From the NCBI GenBank assembly GCA_028289465.1, contig JANQPM010000003.1, forward strand, positions 1-64,000: a stretch of 64,000 bases of DNA, given 5' to 3'. The stretch is from Lysobacterales bacterium (GTDB lineage: Bacteria > Pseudomonadota > Gammaproteobacteria > Xanthomonadales > SZUA-36). Shown here piece after piece: positions 54,326 through 62,703 of this stretch. The notes under the pieces were generated by a model, which ran no database searches, had not been told where the DNA came from, and saw only the letters and a program-made list of their open reading frames with translations. Each line of letters begins with the position of its first letter. Within the stretch, counting starts at the first letter, position 1. The position numbers and the translations under genes are program-made.

Positions 54326-55591
54326 TTACGGCGCTTGTCGACCTGACTCCTGATTCAAGTGGTTAATCCACTGCTGAGCCGGCGCCCGGCTCCTTTCATA
54401 ACGGGTGGCCTGACTGAAGTCCCGACGCGCCTGACCGACATTGCCCAGATTGTATTCCGCCATACCCTTCAGCAAGTAAGTTTCACCGATTTTGCGGTCT
54501 TCAATACCACCTTTGCTAAGCGCTGCACCAAGCGCTTCCTTGGCGTCAGCCCAGCGTTCGAGGTCGACCAGAATATAACCGCGGCGCAAATCGATCTTGC
54601 CGTCGGAAGCCAGCCGGCCGGCACTCTTGAATGATTCCAGCGCGTTCTCCAGTTCTTCTGCCTGATACCAGGCATCACCGGTCTGCTCATAGTGTTTCTG
54701 CGTCTTCGCAACCAAACCGTCGGTCATTCCCTTTTCCATGATCTCCGCCGCCTTGTACGGGATGTCCAGGAACTGGTACAGGTTGGCCAGTTGCTTGATA
54801 TCGCTTTCCTTATCCAGCAGGCCTTTCAAATGGGCAGCCGCCAGCACGGAAAGCGCTTCCTTGTCGCGCTTGAGTTTGACGTAGATAGAAGACAGCTGCG
54901 TCCAGTAAGTCTTCTTGTCCGACCACTTCTGAATCATCACCTTCAGGGTGTCGCCCGCCTGCGGAAACTGCTCGAGTTCAAAATGCGAGGCGAGTTTCAA
55001 CTGATACCAGGCTTCTTTGGGATCGCTGTCCATGGCAATCGCCTGTTCGATTGCAGCCAACGTTTGACGATAGTCTTCCCGATTGGCGTAGATGCTGGCC
55101 TTCAGCACATAGGCACCGGAAGTGATCTGCTCTTTCGGTACCGTACAGAACCACAAGTCCAGCCGGTTCAGCGATTCCTGGTAGCGCTCTTTCATAAAAT
55201 ACAATTGTGCGATCTGGTACATCAGCGCGAAATGTGCATGATTAGGCAGCGTGTTCAGATTTACCGCCTGCTCGAAATGCCTTAGCGCCGAATCGAAACG
55301 CTCCCGCGCCCATTCCACCTGGGCCAGCGCCTGGTGAATAATGGCTTGTTCATAAGTGTCGTTCTTTGCGCGGCCAAGCATGTCTTGCAAATCCTTGGCC
55401 GCTTCGTTGTATTTTTCCTCGCCGATATCTTCGTATATATCGTTCAGTCGCTTGAACGACACCTCGGTCAATGCCTTGGCCGGTACTTTACGCTCGATAT
55501 TGCAGGATTGGGCAATAGCCGAATTCGCGGCAAACGCCAGCAGCGTGATTGCGAGAACCGATTTGTACAGTATGGGGATTCGTTTGTTCAT
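54326..55591 (-). CDS. TPR-repeat periplasmic protein of the TonB2 operon
   Basis: The 421-residue product has a signal peptide (MNKRIPILYKSVLAITLLAF..., cleavage near AIA-QSC) followed by about eight TPR-like helical hairpins (for example AIIHQALAQVEWARERFDSALRHFEQAV and AYVLKASIYANREDYRQTLAAIEQAI). A TPR protein at this position is a known part of TonB2/TtpC operons in Vibrio and Shewanella relatives. Its role there is thought to be accessory. The start at 55591 gives a good signal peptide; in-frame starts at 55621 and 55624 overlap the tonB stop. Confidence 0.82.
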   Translation of the reverse strand: MNKRIPILYKSVLAITLLAFAANSAIAQSCNIERKVPAKALTEVSFKRLNDIYEDIGEEKYNEAAKDLQDMLGRAKNDTYEQAIIHQALAQVEWARERFDSALRHFEQAVNLNTLPNHAHFALMYQIAQLYFMKERYQESLNRLDLWFCTVPKEQITSGAYVLKASIYANREDYRQTLAAIEQAIAMDSDPKEAWYQLKLASHFELEQFPQAGDTLKVMIQKWSDKKTYWTQLSSIYVKLKRDKEALSVLAAAHLKGLLDKESDIKQLANLYQFLDIPYKAAEIMEKGMTDGLVAKTQKHYEQTGDAWYQAEELENALESFKSAGRLASDGKIDLRRGYILVDLERWADAKEALGAALSKGGIEDRKIGETYLLKGMAEYNLGNVGQARRDFSQATRYERSRAPAQQWINHLNQESGRQAP

Positions 55592-55623
55592 AGTCGTCAC
55601 CAGGATATTCACTGGGGTCATCA

Positions 55624-56262
55624 CTAGGAATTAGGGTCGAGCTTGAACTCAATAATCTGAGTCGCACGACGGTCGACAGCAACACCATCGACAACACGGG
55701 GTTTGAATTTCCATTTGAGAATGGCGCGAATGGCTTCGCGGTCAAACACGCGCGACGGCTCGGCTTCGATTACCTTGGGGTCTTTTACCGTACCGATTGC
55801 GGTAATGGTGAACTCCACTTTCACCCAGCCTTCCAGCTTCGCAATCGCTGCCTGCCGGGGGTACTGGGGCTGAATACGCACCAGCGGAATAATATCGCCC
55901 TCGGCATTGCGGTCGACTTGCGCAAAATTGCCGAGGAACAACCCGCCGCCGCCGACCAGCGGCACATCCAGGTTCGGCACATCCAACTGCGGAAGATTCT
56001 GAACCGGCTTGTTAATCTGTGCGACGTTCATCTTCGGCGGAGGCGGAGGCTCTTTCGGCGGCGGCGGCTTTTTCGGCGGCTGCCGTTTCTTGAGCTGGAC
56101 TTCGTCCGGAATCTCCACCGGCCCGAAACGAATGCCCGGCAGTTGTTCGACATCCGCCAGACGATTGTTGCCCGACAGCACCAGCTTGTACATGAACAAA
56201 AACAGTCCGAAGGTGACTGCCGCCGCTATCAGACCGGAAATCAACATTCTTGGCGTATTCAT
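55624..56262 (-). CDS. tonB: TonB-family energy transducer
   Basis: TonB couples the inner-membrane proton gradient to outer-membrane receptors. The 212-residue product has an N-terminal membrane helix (about residues 7-29), a Lys/Pro-rich stretch (KKRQPPKKPPPPKEPPPPP, about 58-76) that spans the periplasm, and a C-terminal TonB domain (about 125-210) with VRIQPQYPRQAAIAKLEGWVKVEFTI and ILKWKFKPRVVDG. The short proline region fits TonB2-type rather than E. coli TonB. It lies 18 bp after exbD. Confidence 0.93.
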   Translation of the reverse strand: MNTPRMLISGLIAAAVTFGLFLFMYKLVLSGNNRLADVEQLPGIRFGPVEIPDEVQLKKRQPPKKPPPPKEPPPPPKMNVAQINKPVQNLPQLDVPNLDVPLVGGGGLFLGNFAQVDRNAEGDIIPLVRIQPQYPRQAAIAKLEGWVKVEFTITAIGTVKDPKVIEAEPSRVFDREAIRAILKWKFKPRVVDGVAVDRRATQIIEFKLDPNS

Positions 56263-56280
56263 ATGCGTTACCCGAATGGC

Positions 56281-56682
56281 TTAATTTGGGTTTTCGGCGG
56301 AAATGGATATCTTATCCACACCGGCCAGTTTTACCTGATCCATAACCTCGGTGACCAGACCCACCCTCGAACCGCGATCGGCGACGATAACCACACTGCC
56401 TTCAGGGTTTTCTTTCTTGGCGTTTTCGACCAGGGTCCGCACTTCGCGTAATTCGATGCGGCGCTTGGCCATATAGATATCGTCATTGGAACGGATGCCG
56501 ACCAGGATATTGCCCTGGTGTATGCGTTCGGCCGTCTCGGCAAGGGGTTTTGCGACCAGTGCACCCGTTTCCTTGGTGAATGAAGTCGTTACGATGAAAA
56601 AGATCAGCATGATGAAGACGATGTCCAACATCGGGGTGATGTTGATTTCAGCGTCTTCGGTATGAGCATGACGTCGAGCCAT
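56281..56682 (-). CDS. exbD: Biopolymer transport protein ExbD
   Basis: ExbD is the proton-channel peptidoglycan-binding partner of ExbB. The 133-residue product has a short head, one membrane helix (ITPMLDIVFIMLIFFIVTTSF) with the proton-carrying Asp in MLDIVFI, and a periplasmic domain (VVIVADRGSRVGLVTEVMDQVKLAG). It is separated from exbB by a 164-base gap holding a hairpin, the only wide gap in this operon. Confidence 0.94.
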   Translation of the reverse strand: MARRHAHTEDAEINITPMLDIVFIMLIFFIVTTSFTKETGALVAKPLAETAERIHQGNILVGIRSNDDIYMAKRRIELREVRTLVENAKKENPEGSVVIVADRGSRVGLVTEVMDQVKLAGVDKISISAENPN

Positions 56683-56774
56683 AGCGTCTCTCTCTTGTCA
56701 GCAGTGAAGCCTTCGGCTTCGCCTGTACTTTTCTGACCGCATTGCGACCAGAAAGGTGCAGGTATTGTTTAATC

Positions 56775-56820
56775 GATTTCCAGGCGCTTTCCCTGTAATC
56801 GAAAAAGCGCCTGAAAAATC
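56775..56820. other. Hairpin in the exbB-exbD gap
   Basis: CAGGCGCTTT (56781-56790) pairs with AAAGCGCCTG (56804-56813), and the pairing continues outward through GATTT/AAATC across one mismatch; the loop is 13 bases. There is no T-tract, so it is not a classical terminator. All other junctions of the operon overlap or are within about 35 bases. Confidence 0.65.
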
Positions 56821-56846
56821 TCTGTCTTAAACCGCAGACCGCCGCG

Positions 56847-57371
56847 CTAGTGATGCTGCAGCAAGTCTTCCAGTTCTTCCGCCTCCGTGCCTGCCTTGTG
56901 CTCCAGGAAGGTCCCGAAATACACCCCGGACAACGCGGCAACCATGCCCGACATCGTCGGCACTGTGGCCTTGGCCACGCCGGATGCCATTGCCCGGGCG
57001 TTGCCCGAACCGGCGTAGGTCATTACATCGAAAACGCCGACCATGCCTGTCACCGTGCCCAACAGACCCAGCAGCGGGCAAATCGCGATCAGTGCCTTGA
57101 TCATGCCGACATTTTGTTTCAGGTTCAGCGATGCATGCGAAATCATCTGCTCCCGAATGCGTTTGGCATACCAGGAGGTTGTGTCTGCCCGGGCGTCCCA
57201 GGCAGCCACAATCGCCTTGCGCTGCTGTGGAAAGACTTTAAAGAAGTACCACAGCCGCTCGACGATCAGCGTCCACATCAATAGCAATACCAGCATAATG
57301 GCCCAGAGCACATTTCCGCCGAGTTCGATGAACTCGCGGATCGCATCCAGGGCGTTATACAGTATTAGCAT
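56847..57371 (-). CDS. exbB: MotA/TolQ/ExbB proton channel family protein ExbB
   Basis: ExbB forms the pentameric proton channel with ExbD. The 174-residue product has three membrane helices (about 14-38, 86-112 and 129-152) and the conserved core ICPLLGLLGTVTGMVGVF. It starts 17 bases inside the preceding TtpC-like gene. This short form with a separate large relative upstream is characteristic of TonB2 systems (ExbB2 plus TtpC). Confidence 0.93.
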   Translation of the reverse strand: MLILYNALDAIREFIELGGNVLWAIMLVLLLMWTLIVERLWYFFKVFPQQRKAIVAAWDARADTTSWYAKRIREQMISHASLNLKQNVGMIKALIAICPLLGLLGTVTGMVGVFDVMTYAGSGNARAMASGVAKATVPTMSGMVAALSGVYFGTFLEHKAGTEAEELEDLLQHH

Positions 57372-58713
57372 CGCGTTTCTCCGCCAGGTTGGCGATGATT
57401 CCCGCAGCCTGTTCTTCCAGAATCTGGATCAGGCCTTTGGCCTTGGATTGCAGACCACTGTGAATAATCGTCAGCGGAATAGCCGCAATCAGACCCAGGA
57501 CGGTAGTCACCAGCGCGGTCGAAATACCGCCGGCCATCATTCTCGGATCGCCAGTGCCGAACAGCGTGATTTGCTGGAACACATTGATCATACCGACCAC
57601 GGTACCCAGCAGACCCAGCAGCGGTGCGATGACATACAGTACCTTGATAAAGCTCAAACCCGATTCGATCGGCGCGGTTTCCCGCAGGATCGCCTCGTCC
57701 AGTTTCAGTTCTAACGTTTCGATATCGGCATTGGGGTTATCGGTGTATACCGACATGACCCGGCCTAATGCATTGCTCTTGTCCGGCGTCTCGCTCTTCA
57801 GCTGGCGCTTCATCTTGCCGCCGGCGCCGGCCAGAGACAGGAATTTCCACAGACAGAACAGCAAACCGACAATGGCAACACCGACGATAACCCAGCCGAC
57901 AACGCCGCCGTCTTCCTTAACGCGTTCGATAGGCGTCTTGGATTTCACCACCTGGCTCAGAATGACACCGCTGGTGAAATCAACCGCCATGGACTCGTTG
58001 CCGCCAGAAGCGCCTTGCAGTCCGGAAGCCATTGACTGGAAACGGCCGGCCGGCTGGCGCGCTAATTGAACCAGGGTTCCGTCGCCAACCGCGGTATCCC
58101 AAACCAGGAAGTTGCCGTCGGAGATCGCATTAAACACGCCGACGCGCACGATTTCCGCGTTTTCCTGCCGGTCGCCGTTGCCGTCGATCATCGGTGCGGT
58201 GAACCGGACCACCCGGCCCTGTTCGGCGATTTCTTCGACCATCGACGACCAAAGCTGACGGAGCTCACGGGTGGTCGGCAATTCCTTGCGCTGCGCCAGA
58301 TCCCCGAGAAATGTGCCGCGACCGGGCTTCTGCGCGCTGACCATGGAATTGTCCAGGCGGGCCTGTAAATCACCAGCCACCTGCCGGACCACGCCGAACA
58401 ATTCACCGAGGTTACCCATGCGTTCTTGCAGAACAACTTCCTGTTCGGCCAGTTGCCGTTCGTTTTCGTCGTACTCGGCCTTCAATGCGTCAGAACGACG
58501 CTCTTCGGCCTGCAGCTCGGCGCGTGCCTGAGCCAGCAACTGGCGCTGGCGGTCGCGCGCATTGACAAATTCGCGCTCACGCTGCTCATTGATGCGGTTT
58601 TCCTGCTGCTGCTGCTGTTGGACTTGCCGGGCCAGGTCCTGCAGGGACTGTGCAAAGCTGCTGCCGGAGATAACGAGCAGCGCCATCGTGAAAAATAGCG
58701 TTAGTTTTTTCAT
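57355..58713 (-). CDS. ttpC: TtpC-like large ExbB homologue with periplasmic coiled coil
   Basis: The 452-residue product has a signal peptide (MKKLTLFFTMALLVISGSSFAQ), a Gln/Arg/Glu-rich coiled coil (about 25-110), a periplasmic domain, and a C-terminal MotA/TolQ/ExbB domain with three membrane helices (first near 268-288) and the core IAPLLGLLGTVVGMINVFQQ. In Vibrio, TtpC is an added inner-membrane component needed for TonB2-dependent uptake. Its start overlaps the DUF3450 gene by four bases (ATGA) and its end overlaps exbB. Confidence 0.88.
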   Translation of the reverse strand: MKKLTLFFTMALLVISGSSFAQSLQDLARQVQQQQQQENRINEQREREFVNARDRQRQLLAQARAELQAEERRSDALKAEYDENERQLAEQEVVLQERMGNLGELFGVVRQVAGDLQARLDNSMVSAQKPGRGTFLGDLAQRKELPTTRELRQLWSSMVEEIAEQGRVVRFTAPMIDGNGDRQENAEIVRVGVFNAISDGNFLVWDTAVGDGTLVQLARQPAGRFQSMASGLQGASGGNESMAVDFTSGVILSQVVKSKTPIERVKEDGGVVGWVIVGVAIVGLLFCLWKFLSLAGAGGKMKRQLKSETPDKSNALGRVMSVYTDNPNADIETLELKLDEAILRETAPIESGLSFIKVLYVIAPLLGLLGTVVGMINVFQQITLFGTGDPRMMAGGISTALVTTVLGLIAAIPLTIIHSGLQSKAKGLIQILEEQAAGIIANLAEKRDANTV

Positions 58714-59480
58714 TGTGCGCCCTCCGGTGCCGGAACGGGAAGCACGACCAGATTCGGCGGCTTCTCGTTCTTAGCAATAGCAATACCCTCTTTGACTTCC
58801 AGGCGATAGGAATCGCCCAGCGGCGCGAAATCGCCAGCTGACGAATCCCACCAGCCGGTCTCCTTGCCGTCCTGGGATTGATACAGCAGCAAGGTACGCC
58901 CAACCCGCAGGAAATCGACCACATTGCCGTTCGGCAGCGTGCCGCGATAAGCCTCGGTGCTGCGACCGTATTCCAGTTCGCGCTGGTAGGCTTCCATAAT
59001 GCGGCGGTATTTCTCCGATGTGGTTACGTCCGAACGGTCGATCATGTCTCTTAAATCTGCCACCCACTGAGACCGGTCTTCCCGATGAAACGGAATGTCA
59101 GCTTCAACCACCTGACGAAGCGTATCGACCATATCGATCATCAACGGCACCACACCGCGGTTAGTGTCTTCCAGTCCTTCCAGTTCGGTGGTGATGCGAT
59201 TGCGCTCGTCACGCTGATCCTGGACCACTTTTTGAAGTTGCTCGTTGTAGACCCTCAGACTGTTGGTCTCGTTGACCACCGCCCGGTATTCCGAAACCAG
59301 ATCCTGTGTCTGTTCGGCCAGATTGGTAATCCGTTGCTGGGTTCGTTGAGCGTTATTGTTGATTTGGGTTTCGGTCTGGATGATTGAATTCAATTGGGCG
59401 TTGGCAGTGCTGGCGATCAACACCCCGGCAATGCAGCCAATCCCGAGCTTTATGAAATGTTGGTTGAATAATTGTGGCAT
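58710..59480 (-). CDS. DUF3450 periplasmic coiled-coil protein
   Basis: The 256-residue product has a signal peptide (cleavage near ANA-QLN, residue 28-29), a long coiled coil (about 30-110, NNNAQRTQQRITNLAEQTQDLV onward) and a C-terminal domain with GRTLLLYQSQDGKETGWWD. It matches DUF3450, whose genes usually lead the TonB2 operon next to ttpC. The function is unknown, presumably a helper of the Ton complex. It is the first gene of the operon here; no TonB-dependent receptor is in the window. Confidence 0.88.
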   Translation of the reverse strand: MPQLFNQHFIKLGIGCIAGVLIASTANAQLNSIIQTETQINNNAQRTQQRITNLAEQTQDLVSEYRAVVNETNSLRVYNEQLQKVVQDQRDERNRITTELEGLEDTNRGVVPLMIDMVDTLRQVVEADIPFHREDRSQWVADLRDMIDRSDVTTSEKYRRIMEAYQRELEYGRSTEAYRGTLPNGNVVDFLRVGRTLLLYQSQDGKETGWWDSSAGDFAPLGDSYRLEVKEGIAIAKNEKPPNLVVLPVPAPEGAQ

Positions 59481-59853
59481 AGCCTGTTTCCAGTCTGTTT
59501 AAACGCAGTTTAGTTAACCGATTGTATTTTCTATTTCCCATGCCGGGCATCGATTGCTTTAATGCCCGATTTTCGAAGGAACTCAGGATAACCAAGCGTT
59601 TGCGAAATTACCAGATTTATATGCATTGGATTAGATTTATTTATCTTACTGTCAATTCCGGCCGGATGCGCGCGCCAGTACTGGCCCGGCAAACCGCGAA
59701 AGCGATTCGCCGGGCCCTTGTACCGAACGCATTTCGCCACCGCTTTTCGTCACCCTCTTCCGGTCAACTACGAAAAATCCTATAGTTAGCGTGTGCAATT
59801 AACGTTTACGATTAAGCACACCGGGACACCGGTACCGAAATACCCATGCCGAT

Positions 59854-59873
59854 CGGTGCCGGTACCGGCACCG
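59854..59873. promoter_or_regulatory. Perfect 20-base palindrome, possible operator
   Basis: The palindrome is centred on GGTACC and each half reads CGGTGCCGGT. A related incomplete half (ACACCGGTACCG) lies about 30 bases upstream. It is 85 bases before the RDD-family gene start and 374 bases from the DUF3450 gene. There is no T-tract, so an operator or hairpin is more likely than a terminator. Confidence 0.4.
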
Positions 59874-59890
59874 GCTGACAGTATGGAGCA

Positions 59891-59923
59891 GCAGGCGACC
59901 CGCCGGAGCGGGCGCAAGACACC
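59891..59923 (+). repeat. Short fragment of the dispersed element, copy C
   Basis: GCAGGCGACCCGCCGGAGCG and the bases after it recur nearly identically at 53263-53295 and partly at 11053-11078. The trailing GCAAGACACCTT also occurs at 11305-11316 near copy A. Confidence 0.6.
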
Positions 59924-59958
59924 TTGATTTAACGAACCGAGAACCAGGACGGGGTTAT

Positions 59959-60408
59959 ATGCCGGACGAGGAATTGTTGCAAAAGCCTGCGGGCTGCTCC
60001 CTGTTTCGGCGAATGCTGATTCTGCTTTACGATGCCATTGTTGTAATGGCCCTGTGGTTTGCATCCACCGGATTGTGGCTGCCGGCCAACCGCGGCGAAG
60101 CGATTACCTTCGGCCATCCGCTGTGGCCGTTTTACATCTTCAGTCTGATTATCGTGTGGTGGTTTTATCTGGCGCTGAGCTGGCGCCGCGGCGGGCAGAC
60201 GCTCGGCATGCGGGCCTGGCGCGTGCAGTTGCAAACCGGTACCGGACAGGTGATTTCCTGGCCGGTAACCGTCATAAGGTTTGCCGTCGCGATCGGCGGT
60301 ACCCTGCCGGCAGGGCTGGGACAGCTTTGGAGCCTGTTTCGGCCCGACCGGGCGGCCTGGCAGGACCTTGCCAGCGATTCGCGGCTGATTGTGCTGCCGA
60401 AACGGTAG
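59959..60408 (+). CDS. RDD-family membrane protein
   Basis: The 149-residue product has the RDD pattern: an FRRMLILLYDAIVV first helix with Arg and Asp, a second helix near 60-72, RRGGQTLGMRAWRV before the third segment, and DLASDSRLIVLPK at the end. Functions of RDD proteins vary and are mostly unknown. It is convergent with lptG (11 bp between stops). An RDD gene beside lptFG-pepA is common in this class. Confidence 0.88.
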   Translation: MPDEELLQKPAGCSLFRRMLILLYDAIVVMALWFASTGLWLPANRGEAITFGHPLWPFYIFSLIIVWWFYLALSWRRGGQTLGMRAWRVQLQTGTGQVISWPVTVIRFAVAIGGTLPAGLGQLWSLFRPDRAAWQDLASDSRLIVLPKR

Positions 60409-60419
60409 CGCTGCCTTTA

Positions 60420-61505
60420 TCAGGGCGTGCGACGCAGCGCCCAGTATGCAAAAACCGTCAGCAAAACCAGCGGCAACAGCGCACTGATCCAGACCGGCAG
60501 ACCATAGGCCTCACCGAAATTTTGACTGGAGCGGGCGACAATAATATAGACTGCACCCAGCGCCATGCCGGTGAATAACCTGACCCCGAGACCGAGCTGG
60601 CGGTTGGAACCGAAAACAAACGGCATGCCAGCCAGAATCAGCGCCAGCACCGACAGCGGATAAACGATTTTTTCCCACAGCGCAGTCTGATACTGGCCGG
60701 CGTCCTGACCGTTGTCGGTCAGATAGCCGATATAGGAAGACAGCGCACGCATTGATAAATAGCGCGGCCGGGTGATCGCGGAATCGAGCAGACCCGGATC
60801 GACCTCGGTTTCCCAGACACCGTCCTCCGCGCCGCTTTTCTGCACCGATTGCTCCTCGATGATGGTTTCCTCCACCGGCCGCAGCAGCCACTGGCCGCCG
60901 CTCGGCACCGCTTCGCCGGCCCGGGTGATGCCGGCCAGCGAGTGATCGTCACCGATGCGGTAAATCGACACGTCCTGGAAACGCACTTCCTGCTGCGCAC
61001 CGTCGGCGGTCATCAACGGCTGCCGAATATTGACGATATTCTGCCCGTCCCTGACCCACAGTCCTCCGGCGCCGCCGAGGTGGATTCTGCCGGCCTGCCG
61101 ATCCAGCCGAAAAGCCCGGGCCTGCTGCTCCGCCTCCGGCGCCAGATACTCGCCGACCCACATGACCGGAATGAGTACCAGAACCGACCCCAGCAGCGCG
61201 GCAACCGCGATGCGCAGGCGGGAAATGCCGGCTGCCCGGAACGCCGTCAGCTCAAAGCTGGCCGCAAGCCCCCCGGCACCGATCAATGCCCCGACCAGGG
61301 CCGCGATCGGAAAAACCTGATAGGCCAGCCGCGGGACGGTCAGCACGACAAACCAGAGCGCCTGCAAGACCCCGTAGTCGCCTCTGCCGGAACGCAGTTC
61401 GCTGACAAAACCGAGCACCATCACCAGTGTCAGCAGTATGCCCCAGGCAGCCAATATGCCTTCGATGACGCTGCGCCCGATATACCGATCAACCCGCTTA
61501 ATCAT
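60420..61505 (-). CDS. lptG: LPS export ABC transporter permease LptG
   Basis: LptG with LptF and LptB extracts lipopolysaccharide from the inner membrane. The 361-residue product (MIKRVDRYIGRSVIEGIL) has the N-terminal coupling helix and three helices, a periplasmic beta-jellyroll (about 130-265), and three C-terminal helices with YPLSVLALILAGMPFVFG. The ATG at 61505 is chosen over a TTG four codons upstream. It follows lptF by 31 bp. Confidence 0.93.
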   Translation of the reverse strand: MIKRVDRYIGRSVIEGILAAWGILLTLVMVLGFVSELRSGRGDYGVLQALWFVVLTVPRLAYQVFPIAALVGALIGAGGLAASFELTAFRAAGISRLRIAVAALLGSVLVLIPVMWVGEYLAPEAEQQARAFRLDRQAGRIHLGGAGGLWVRDGQNIVNIRQPLMTADGAQQEVRFQDVSIYRIGDDHSLAGITRAGEAVPSGGQWLLRPVEETIIEEQSVQKSGAEDGVWETEVDPGLLDSAITRPRYLSMRALSSYIGYLTDNGQDAGQYQTALWEKIVYPLSVLALILAGMPFVFGSNRQLGLGVRLFTGMALGAVYIIVARSSQNFGEAYGLPVWISALLPLVLLTVFAYWALRRTP

Positions 61506-61536
61506 GGCTACGCTCAAACTCCATCAGATCACCGCG

Positions 61537-62610
61537 CTACACTTTCAGCATGCGCCCCTGGCGCCATATCCAAACCAATACCGTGACCAGCAGCAGGCCG
61601 TGCACCCACCACAGGCCGGTCACCGCCGGCAGTTTTTCGCTGTCGAGCCACACCCGGCCCAGGGTCAGTAAATTGGCGTACACCGCATAGGTCAGCAAAC
61701 CCATGACCAGACGCCCGTAGCGCCCTTCGCGCGGGTCGGTATGGGCCAGCGGAATGGCCAGCAGGCCCAGCAGGACCACCGCAATCATCGGCGACAGGCG
61801 CCAGTGAAGCTCGGCGGCCGCCGCGCTGTCTCCCTGTTGCCATAAATCCCTGGCGGTCAACTGTTCGATCTGCTCGTCGCCTTTCTGGCGCTGCCGGTCG
61901 GGCAGCTTCAGATCCGCCCGGCTGAACCTGGCCACCGAGTAGTCCTGGCGGCCTTTGGCGCCCTCGGTTACCCGACCGTTGTCCAGGCTGAGAAAACGGC
62001 TGCCGGCATCCGCATCGAACCAGAACCGGCCGGAAGCCGCGGTCCATATCTGGTCTTTGCCTTCGCTGTGCTGGTAGATAAACACTTCCTCAAAGGCATT
62101 GCCGGCCTCGTTCATGGACTCCACATAGATCACCAGGTTGCCTTGCTGCAGCGAATGGAACTGACCGGCTTTCAGACCCCAGATCAGTGCCGAGCGAAAG
62201 GCCTGATCGAGTTGTTCGTCCGCCGCGCGGACCGCCCACGGGTTGATCAGAAACCCGACCGCACCGAGCAGAAGGGCCAGCGGCAAAGCCAGCAGCAGCA
62301 TCGGCTTCAGCATGCGCCGCCAGTAAAACCCGCAGGCACGCATCACTGACATTTCCTGGTCGCGGTACAGGCGCCCCAGCCCCATCATCACACCGATAAA
62401 CAAGGCCAGCGGCAATATCAGCAGCAGGGCTTCGGGCATGCGCAACAGCAACTGGCTGCCGAGCAGGCCGGCAGGCAGGCGCCCGTCGGCAACTTCGCCC
62501 AGCATGTCGCCGGCGTATACCCCGAAGATAACCAAAAATAAAATCGCCGCAACGCCGATGAAAGCCATCAGCCATTCGCGCAGTAAATATTTTTGGAGAA
62601 TGTCTAGCAC
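61537..62610 (-). CDS. lptF: LPS export ABC transporter permease LptF
   Basis: LptF is the partner permease of LptG in the LptB2FG complex. The 357-residue product begins LDILQKYLLREWLMAF and has the six-helix plus jellyroll architecture. The segment LPLALFIGVMMGLGRLYRDQEMSVMRACGF, with the coupling-helix Glu, is diagnostic, as is LHWRLSPMIAVVLLGLLAIPL. It diverges from pepA across about 90 bases, as in E. coli. Confidence 0.94.
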   Translation of the reverse strand: MLDILQKYLLREWLMAFIGVAAILFLVIFGVYAGDMLGEVADGRLPAGLLGSQLLLRMPEALLLILPLALFIGVMMGLGRLYRDQEMSVMRACGFYWRRMLKPMLLLALPLALLLGAVGFLINPWAVRAADEQLDQAFRSALIWGLKAGQFHSLQQGNLVIYVESMNEAGNAFEEVFIYQHSEGKDQIWTAASGRFWFDADAGSRFLSLDNGRVTEGAKGRQDYSVARFSRADLKLPDRQRQKGDEQIEQLTARDLWQQGDSAAAAELHWRLSPMIAVVLLGLLAIPLAHTDPREGRYGRLVMGLLTYAVYANLLTLGRVWLDSEKLPAVTGLWWVHGLLLVTVLVWIWRQGRMLKV

Positions 62611-62703
62611 GGTCTATTAATTCTTGTAGAATGGCGAGCCCGCCCGAATTCTAGCAGCCCCGTGGAAGTAACTGCTAACCAGGGATAATAGTAGGAGCAG
62701 TGA

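Larger units (their letters stand above)
59481..59958. other. Non-coding stretch between the TonB2 operon and the RDD gene
   Basis: No gene is convincing here. It holds an eight-pair inverted repeat GGCCCGGC/GCCGGGCC (59683-59690 and 59709-59716), a TATAGT near 59779 that could be a -10 box for the plus-strand gene, the inverted pair GTGTGC/GCACAC, a perfect 20-base palindrome (59854-59873) and a short copy of the dispersed element (59891-59923). The first 60 bases on the minus-strand side should hold the DUF3450 promoter, which I could not pick out. Confidence 0.55.
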
